Shown: piece after piece, positions 21,201 through 24,337 of the stretch
How positions within the stretch are numbered: position 1 is the stretch's first letter
Layout: every line of letters begins with the position of its first letter
Source of the DNA: Penium margaritaceum
Lineage: Eukaryota > Streptophyta > Zygnematophyceae > Desmidiales > Peniaceae
Direction of reading: 5' to 3'
Assembly (NCBI GenBank): GCA_023375785.1
Contig: SZWC01003894.1
Span: 122,899 to 147,235, forward strand
Length of the DNA: 24,337 nucleotides
The notes under the pieces: generated by a model
Told to the model about the DNA's origin: nothing
Databases searched by the model: none
The model's input: the letters and a program-made list of their open reading frames with translations, nothing else
Translations under genes and position numbers: made by a program

Positions 21201-24128
21201 ACAGCTGAGAGCGGCTTTCAAGGAGGAAAGAAGGCTGGAGGGCCTCCAGTATGTCAGAAGAATACAGGCATGAGAATAGCAGCAGCAGTAGCAGGCAGAA
21301 GCGTCGGGACATGCAAGTGTACATCAGCGGAGTGACGTAAGCGAGAGCGGCCCCAAGGAGTTAGTCGTGGAGGTTGACAGAGGCTGAGACGTGAGGCAGT
21401 CGAGGTAGACGAGCTAATTTGAGAGTGCTAGCAAGATGAGTGATGGTTGGCGGAGTAAGAGAGCTGAGGGAAGGAGCGGGAGTGACTGAGAGAAGAGCTG
21501 AGAGAGGCTGGCAAAGACAAGGAATGTGAGGTGCAAGCAGAGCGAAGACACGACGGCGAAGCCGCGGAACCAAAGGGGAACAGGATGGGAAGAACTGTTC
21601 TGGTGAACTCGAGGGAATGAACATCCTCGGTATAAAAAGGGGGGCAGAACAGGACAACAAAGCAATGGCTTCTTCTCCGCTAGCCGGACGCTGGTGACAG
21701 GTGTCACTTTATTAGGGGATAACACGGTCTCTTGTCGGTTCAACGGCCCTGAGATCCTACCGTTGGTGACCGAGGTGGTTCGGACTTGAGCCTGAACCGT
21801 TGTTGAGAAAGACTGACCTTTTCCTGACTGAGTGACCAGAGTGAGTTCCTATGATGTCAATTTCTGACACAGTAGACTTCAAGGAAGGAGCAGTCCACAA
21901 TTACTGGCCGTGCAGGCCGTGCAAGACATAATTCTTATGTGTGACTGGTGACTGCTGCTCATCCCCCTAGGCTAGGAGAGTGTGCTAGAGGGTCAACTTT
22001 GGCAGAGTGGATCGCAGTGCTCCCTTAGCCAAATGAGGCATATAAGGGCTTGTTAGAAAGCTGTGATGATGTACTTTCTAACTCAAAAATGGATTCAGAT
22101 ATTCGAATTCTCTGCAAACCTACATTCACTTCCGTAATTTCTGTCTGCGTAACCTGCAACTCCCTCTCACAAACTATTGGTCCTGCCTAGGCGGCTCTTA
22201 GTGAGCTTGATCACCTCCCTGAGGGCTGCCCTAGTTTCATCAGCAACCAGATGGATCCTTGTGCCGAGCAGAGAACAATGCTGGAGGAAAAGGAACGAGT
22301 GCTGACGGAGTGGGCGCAGGGGCAAAACCACGTGCGCTATAGAGTGATAATGCGAACGAAGATGCGAACGATGATGAGGATGAGGCTGATGCATAGGTAG
22401 GCTGGAGGAGACGGAGGGCACTGATGGGTGATGAGAAGGATTTGCAGAGGCTGATGGCAATTCGAGTGAAGACTATGAAACTAATGGGGCAACAACGGTA
22501 GTAGAAGGAGGAAGAAGAAGCGAAGTAAGCGGCAATGGGCGCGAGCGAGGCAACCAGTTGCTCTGATGTCAGGAGAGTGATGGCTTGTTCCCCGGTTGGC
22601 TCAACAAATGAGCAGAAAGACAAGTGGTGTCTGATGTCCTGACAGCGAGAGAAAGTCGGTTGCAACAGAAGAGGCGGGAGATGAGCAGAGGTGTCCGTCC
22701 GCGGTTGTCACAAGAGTGACGGCTTGTTCCCCACTTGGATCAAAGCAGGAGCAGGAAGACTGGTTGTGTCCGATGTCCTGATGGCAAACGGCACGCTGCT
22801 GCTGCTAACAATAGGAGAAGGCGATGCAAGAGTGCGACTCGGGAGGCTGATGGCAACGACAATGAGACTGATGCAGCTGGAGCAGATGACGCAGATGAAG
22901 GAGGCAAGGGAGCTTGTAGCAGCTGGAGGAAGATAAGAGCACCTATAGGAGGGAAGAGTAGGGGGTGGCAGGAAGCTTTGAAGAAGACGGCGACAGGCAG
23001 AGTTCGAGAGCTGTCTGTGGATTTTACAATGCCGGATCACCAAATGTTGGACGCGGATTGGACGCAGGGCTTGGTCAGGAGGACGAGACGTCGCTGCAAC
23101 TTGAGGAGCAATTGAGGCAGTGCTGCTGACGTTAGTTGCTGGCAAAGCTGACCGGCACGAGTTGGTGGCGACAGCAGCAGATGATTGCTGGAGAGAGAAG
23201 CGAAGCAATTGCGGTAGCAGAGCAATGACTGGGTCATGGGGCACCAGGTGATGTTACCTGATGCTCTGATACTATGTCAGAAGAATGCAGCAAGAAAAGA
23301 CAGTAGCTACAGCAGGAGGTAGAAGCATGGAGTCATGTTCAAGCACAACAGATAGGTGACAGAAGCAGAGAGGCGTAACTTGTTGCAAGGAGTTAGTTGC
23401 AGAAGGTCAACGAGAAGCAATGTGCTCAGTGGAGGTGCAAGGTAGACGTGGGACCAGCGAGAGAAAGTTGAGGCTGGGCGAGAGTGAAGAGTTGATGGTA
23501 GTTGAGCGAAGAGTTGAGTGACGGAGCGAGAAGGCATGCACGGGGAGTGGAGGCCAAAGATGGAATGAGCGAAGAGTGAGTAGAGCGAGGACACAGCGGT
23601 GAAGTTGCAGAACCAAAGGCAAACAGGATGAGCAGAACTGTTCTGGGTTAAACTCAAGCGAATGGACATCCTTGATAATATACAACAGAAAAGGAAAACC
23701 AATCAAAACAATGGCTTCTTTCCGCTAGCCGGACGCAGGTGACATGTGTCACTTTATTAGGGGATGACTTGACGGTGAGTCCTGAACGGTCGAATGACCA
23801 GAGGACCGTTAGTCAAGGTGGTTTGGTGGCTGGACCTGAATCGTTATTGAGATATTTTGATATTCCTCCTTTTCTTGTCAAGCTTCATTCCGACAGATTA
23901 TCACTGTCTTTCCAGTCAATTCTCTTTTTCTGTGGGAATTTCAACCATTGTCCTGAACTGTTGTAAATTTTTGAGGTGGCTTCTTTTCAAGGGATTCAGA
24001 GGTTTCAATGTACGCCTGTTACTGAATTTCCACTAATCGTACTTTGTGTGGGGCTGCAGAAATGTCGGAGCCAATGCAGTGACGAGCTATCCACCTATTG
24101 GAACCTTCTTTTCAAATTTGTTCTCCTT
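9113..24128 (+). CDS. LRR protein gene, spliced and partial, spanning a retroelement nest
   Basis: Five exon candidates in order encode a signal peptide, an LRR N-terminal cap and three LRR units. The coding parts at 9808-9931, 11208-11279, 12576-12647 and 24060-24128 end and begin in phase 2. They join to keep Leu or Ile at the split codon, so they form one reading frame across 14 kb. Plant LRR receptor kinases and LRR secreted proteins commonly have such about 72-nt LRR exons. No kinase or transmembrane part is in the window, so receptor kinase versus secreted LRR protein is open. The gene continues past the right edge. Intron 4 carries the nested retrotransposons 13689-23895. A changed donor after exon 3 and the N gap raise doubt about whether the locus is still functional. 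Confidence 0.75.
9808..9931 (+). CDS. LRR gene exon 2: LRR N-terminal cap
   Basis: After CCTGCAG at 9801-9807 the frame beginning GCA at 9810 gives 40 codons: [18 protein letters not shown], then a Cys pair ([10 protein letters not shown]), then GTGNIVA and a split Leu codon TT before the donor GTGAGC at 9932. The pattern of an ALL.L helix, a conserved NNW, two Cys about 10 residues apart and a hydrophobic IVAL strand is that of the plant LRRNT_2 cap, which covers the first LRR of extracellular receptors. The next in-frame codon if unspliced is a stop, which supports the donor. The 5' boundary could instead be 9822. Confidence 0.8.
9972..10058 (+). repeat. (GGGT)n G-rich minisatellite
   Basis: A run built from GGGT, GAGT, GGGC and GGGCGG units with more than four G-triplets in close succession on the plus strand, so it could form a G-quadruplex. 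It ends about 60 bp before the assembly gap. Confidence 0.9.
10122..10873. other. Assembly gap, 752 N
   Basis: All bases are N. Any apparent open frame across it, in the range 10003-11144, is meaningless. Confidence 1.
10874..10895 (+). repeat. C22 homopolymer at gap edge
   Basis: Twenty-two consecutive C abut the gap directly. This could be a true homopolymer that stopped sequencing or a low-quality read end. Confidence 0.9.
11208..11279 (+). CDS. LRR gene exon 3: LRR unit, changed donor
   Basis: Exactly 72 nt between TGTGCAG and the phase-2 end AAATT. It encodes one LRR: N-A-W-D-A-W then [17 protein letters not shown] and a split Leu, matching the plant extracellular consensus (N.l.G.iP.el..L..L..L). 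Both ends are phase 2, as in the other LRR exons here. The downstream bases read ATAAGAAG where GTAAGAAG would be a near-ideal donor, so the invariant G is replaced by A. Unspliced readthrough meets TAA at 11281-11283 at once. Either the copy is damaged, or the base is a sequencing error, or a rare AT-starting intron is used. Confidence 0.78.
11280..12575 (+). other. Intron 3 of the LRR gene
   Basis: About 1.3 kb between two 72-nt LRR exons, ending CTTCTGCAG. I see no further LRR exon in it. A weak LRR-like stretch near 12038-12115 was considered and rejected. No transposon similarity to the other elements is visible. Confidence 0.55.
12576..12647 (+). CDS. LRR gene exon 4: LRR unit
   Basis: Exactly 72 nt between the acceptor CTTCTGCAG and the donor GTATGG, phase 2 at both ends. 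It encodes [11 protein letters not shown] then [12 protein letters not shown] and a split codon AT. This is one LRR with the expected spacing of Leu/Phe and the Asn that forms the asparagine ladder. Joined to exon 3 the boundary reads KKL-NLGFNNL, as in a normal repeat junction. Joined to exon 5 the split codon is ATA (Ile). Confidence 0.82.
13684..13688 (+). other. Target-site duplication GATTA, left
   Basis: GATTA directly precedes the TGTCAG start of the left LTR and recurs at 23896-23900 directly after the right LTR. A 5-bp direct repeat is the hallmark of LTR-element integration and ties both LTRs to one insertion. Confidence 0.88.
13689..14308 (-). repeat. 3' LTR of outer element (left), 620 bp
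   Basis: Begins TGTCAGAAGAATGCAGC and ends CATTCCGACA on the plus strand. It aligns along its whole length to 23275-23895 and more distantly to the solo LTR 21252-21869. Shared blocks include CTAGCC(C/G)GACGC, GTGTCACTTTATTAGG and ACTTGACGGTGAGTCCTGAA. Confidence 0.92.
14309..14320 (-). other. Polypurine tract of outer element
   Basis: On the minus strand CTTCAAGGGGGT runs directly into the TGTCGG start of the 3' LTR. It fixes the element's orientation together with the primer site at 23263-23274. Confidence 0.75.
14321..15630 (-). repeat. Internal region of outer element, 3' part
   Basis: No known domain. A 293-codon frame on the minus strand (14525-15406) is rich in Pro, Ser, His and Thr. 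A 153-codon frame on the plus strand (14589-15050) reads as a more ordinary protein. Neither can be assigned. From about 15170 the sequence is the first of two tandem units of about 0.35 kb. Matching landmarks are TGGG..CAGGG near 15200 and 15562, and GGCGATGCGAC near 15260 and 15625. The second unit is split by element B and resumes at 22248. Confidence 0.7.
15631..15635 (+). other. Target-site duplication GCGAC for element B, left
   Basis: GCGAC abuts the TGATGG start of the 5' LTR of B. The right flank, 22243-22247, reads GCAAC, one change from a perfect duplication. Confidence 0.75.
15743..16239 (+). repeat. 248-bp tandem duplication around a single N
   Basis: Both halves start AGAACTCAATTCGGAGTCC and end GTGTGACAAGG. 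I see one difference near the start (CCCTTTGAG versus CCGTTTGAG). The N at 15991 sits exactly between them. No other LTR of the family has the duplication. Best read as an unmerged overlap of two contigs. Confidence 0.88.
16331..16338 (+). promoter_or_regulatory. TATA box of the element B 5' LTR
   Basis: ATATAAGG in the context GGCATATAAGGGCTTGT, at the same place in the 3' LTR and in element A. It would start the genomic RNA about 30 bp downstream. Confidence 0.65.
16536..16547 (+). other. Primer-binding site of element B (Met-tRNA)
   Basis: TGGTATCAGAGC one base after the 5' LTR end, identical to the site commonly found in plant copia elements primed by initiator Met-tRNA. Confidence 0.92.
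16634..20946 (+). pseudogene. Copia Gag-Pol polyprotein of element B, decayed
   Basis: ATG at 16634 in ACCATGG. Order: Gag; zinc knuckle (17333-17374); protease DSGAT (17520-17534); integrase D,D(35)E (18120, 18309, 18417); reverse transcriptase YVDD (19987-19998); RNase H with NADWGGD near 20500; natural end TGA 20944-20946. Breaks: TAG 16913, TAA 17339 inside the zinc knuckle (the Tyr between its first two Cys), a 2-nt deletion near 17490 that shifts frame, TAG 17511, TAA 18141 in integrase, TAG 19209, TGA 19446 in reverse transcriptase, TAG 20044. A 6-nt in-frame loss removes two residues after YYL near 20100. The N-joined duplication 19511-19979 adds 235 bp and another apparent shift. The frame after 20068 is intact to the end. 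Confidence 0.95.
19511..19979 (+). repeat. 234-bp tandem duplication around a single N in RT
   Basis: Blocks 19511-19744 and 19746-19979 both start ATTTCTGAATGGTGACC and end CAGGTCATCAT, separated by N at 19745. They differ at a few sites, for example GGGGCATGTCGTGG versus GGGGTATGTGGTGG, so they may come from two alleles or two element copies. Element A has a single copy here. Confidence 0.88.
20960..20971 (+). other. Polypurine tract of element B
   Basis: AAAGTGGGAGAA directly before the 3' LTR start TGATGG, 13 bp after the pol stop codon. Confidence 0.82.
20972..22242 (+). repeat. 3' LTR of element B, split by a solo LTR
   Basis: TGATGGATATGAGG...TAGTTTCATCA, 1271 bp as given. Removing the 618-bp solo LTR and one CAGTA leaves 648 bp. 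The LTR text resumes at 21875 with GACTTCAAGGAAGGAGC, exactly where it broke off. Confidence 0.93.
21252..21869 (-). mobile_element. Solo LTR of the outer-element family, in B's 3' LTR
   Basis: 618 bp bounded by TGTCAGAA and TTCTGACA, perfect 8-bp inverted ends, flanked by CAGTA at 21247-21251 and 21870-21874. It shares long blocks with the outer LTRs (for example CGAAGCCGCGGAACCAA and GGTGACAGGTGTCACTTTATTAGG) but is more diverged from them than they are from each other. No internal region is present, as expected after recombination between two LTRs. The strand is set by alignment with the outer LTRs. TATAAAAAGG at 21631-21640 lies on the opposite (plus) strand. Confidence 0.93.
22243..22247 (+). 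other. Target-site duplication for element B, right
   Basis: GCAAC, matching GCGAC at 15631-15635 except for one base. The following bases continue the outer element's repeat unit. Confidence 0.75.
22248..23262 (-). repeat. Internal region of outer element, 5' part
   Basis: Resumes the tandem unit broken at 15635: the words ATCCTTGTGCCGAGC (22254-22268) and GGGCGCAGGGGC (about 22312) match GTCCTTGTGCCGAGC (about 15284) and GGGTACAGGGGC (about 15353). A second direct repeat of about 139-bp spacing is seen at 22576 and 22715 (AGTGA(T/C)GGCTTGTTCCCC). A 178-codon minus-strand frame (22708-23244) lies just inside the primer site, where Gag would be expected. It is Ser/Ala/Pro-rich with no zinc knuckle or Gag-like motif. 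Confidence 0.65.
23263..23274 (-). other. Primer-binding site of outer element (Met-tRNA type)
   Basis: On the minus strand TAGTATCAGAGC directly follows the 5' LTR. It is one base off TGGTATCAGAGC. Confidence 0.82.
23275..23895 (-). repeat. 5' LTR of outer element (right), 621 bp
   Basis: TGTCAGAAGAATGCAGC...CATTCCGACA on the plus strand, matched to 13689-14308. It is followed by the GATTA target duplication at 23896-23900. Confidence 0.92.
24060..24128 (+). CDS. LRR gene exon 5: LRR unit beyond the nest
   Basis: Sixty-nine nt between the acceptor GGGGCTGCAG and the donor GTGAGTT, phase 2 at both ends like exons 3 and 4. It reads [13 protein letters not shown] then GTFFSNLFS and a split Leu. 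That is an LRR with the N..l...P.....L..L spacing, one residue short of 24 (the usual G-x-I-P step reads S-Y-P-P). Its position 160 bp right of the retroelement nest, with the right phase to follow exon 4, indicates that the nest sits in an intron of this gene. The gene continues outside the window. Confidence 0.68.
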
Positions 24129-24243
24129 GTGAGTTATCTAAGGAATCTTCTTTGTAAATGAGCACCCCAACACACTTCACTTGCTTTGTTCTTGCATTTT
24201 TAAATAACTGTGACCTTTCCCGACCATTGCATGGCCCATGCAA

Positions 24244-24253
24244 GAGAGAGACC

Positions 24254-24337
<84 letters not shown>
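24244..24337. repeat. (GA)n microsatellite at right edge
   Basis: GA dinucleotide run to the last base, with interruptions near the start (ACCGAGAG, GACAGAG). It lies in intron 5 of the LRR gene if the gene model is right. Confidence 0.97.

Larger units (their letters stand above)
15636..22242 (+). mobile_element. Ty1/copia LTR retrotransposon B, nested
   Basis: Full-length copy of the same family as element A: 5' LTR 15636-16534, primer site, Gag-Pol 16634-20946, polypurine tract, 3' LTR 20972-22242. After subtracting two N-joined duplications (249 and 235 bp) and the solo LTR with one target copy (623 bp) it is 5500 bp, against 5512 bp expected from A. It is inserted in the internal tandem repeat of the outer element. 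Coding capacity is destroyed by stops and a 2-nt deletion. Confidence 0.96.
13689..23895 (-). mobile_element. Pol-less LTR retrotransposon (outer element of nest)
   Basis: Two LTRs of 620 and 621 bp in the same orientation, with TGTCAGAA...TTCCGACA ends, flanked by GATTA on both sides. The primer site lies against the right LTR and the polypurine tract against the left one, so the element is transcribed on the minus strand. Without the inserted element B it is about 3.6 kb. The internal region has no protease, integrase, reverse transcriptase, RNase H or recognisable Gag. It carries tandem repeats of about 0.35 kb and 0.14 kb. This fits a non-autonomous LTR element mobilised by a partner. The Met-tRNA site and 5-bp duplication do not fix the superfamily. 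LTRs differ at roughly one base in ten by eye, so the insertion is old. Confidence 0.88.
12648..24059 (+). other. Intron 4 of the LRR gene, 11.4 kb
   Basis: Starts GTATGG and ends GGGGCTGCAG. The element nest with one copy of its target duplication (13689-23900, 10212 bp) accounts for all but 1200 bp of it. The unoccupied parts, 12648-13683 and 23901-24059, contain no gene I can support. Confidence 0.7.

Noticed and set aside
22708..23244. Minus-strand frame next to the primer site as a Gag gene
   Set aside because: The position fits, but the protein is Ser/Ala/Pro-rich without zinc knuckle or Gag motifs and overlaps plus-strand frames of similar quality. Kept only as part of the repeat region.

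Overview
The window looks like nuclear DNA from a land plant or a close streptophyte relative. The evidence is a spliced leucine-rich-repeat (LRR) gene with 72-nt phase-2 exons, Ty1/copia retrotransposons primed by initiator Met-tRNA, heavy nested LTR-element load, and CT/GA microsatellites at both ends. A charophyte alga or a bryophyte would fit, but the species cannot be fixed from sequence alone. Nothing in it looks bacterial.

Layout. 1-2640: (CT)n, then about 2 kb with no recognisable gene, then a 154-bp-period tandem array (about 2036-2520). 2641-7646: copia element A on the minus strand. Its Gag-Pol is one continuous 1361-codon frame broken only by nine stop codons, and its 3' LTR is cut to 145 bp. 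7647-9112: unassigned, including the likely upstream region of the host gene. 9113 to beyond the right edge: a plus-strand LRR gene, seen as a signal-peptide exon, an LRR N-terminal cap exon and three LRR exons (11208-11279, 12576-12647, 24060-24128). The last four join in phase. A (GGGT)n tract, a 752-N gap and a C22 run lie in its second intron.

The fourth intron of this gene is about 11.4 kb because it holds a three-level nest. Level 1 (13689-23895, minus strand) is an LTR element without pol, with 620-bp LTRs, GATTA target duplications, a Met-tRNA primer site and a polypurine tract. Level 2 (15636-22242, plus strand) is copia element B, the same family as A, inserted in level 1 with GCGAC/GCAAC flanks. 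Level 3 (21252-21869) is a solo LTR of the level-1 family, inserted in the 3' LTR of B with perfect CAGTA flanks. Without the nest the intron would be 1.2 kb.

Two single-N positions (15991 and 19745) join near-identical duplicated blocks of 248 and 234 bp. Removing them brings B back to the lengths predicted from A, so they look like unmerged contig overlaps and not biology. The most interesting points are the nested intron insertion in the LRR gene, a GT-to-AT change at the donor of its third exon, the pol-less LTR family with internal repeats, and the shared loss of one Gag tryptophan codon in both copia copies by different mutations.
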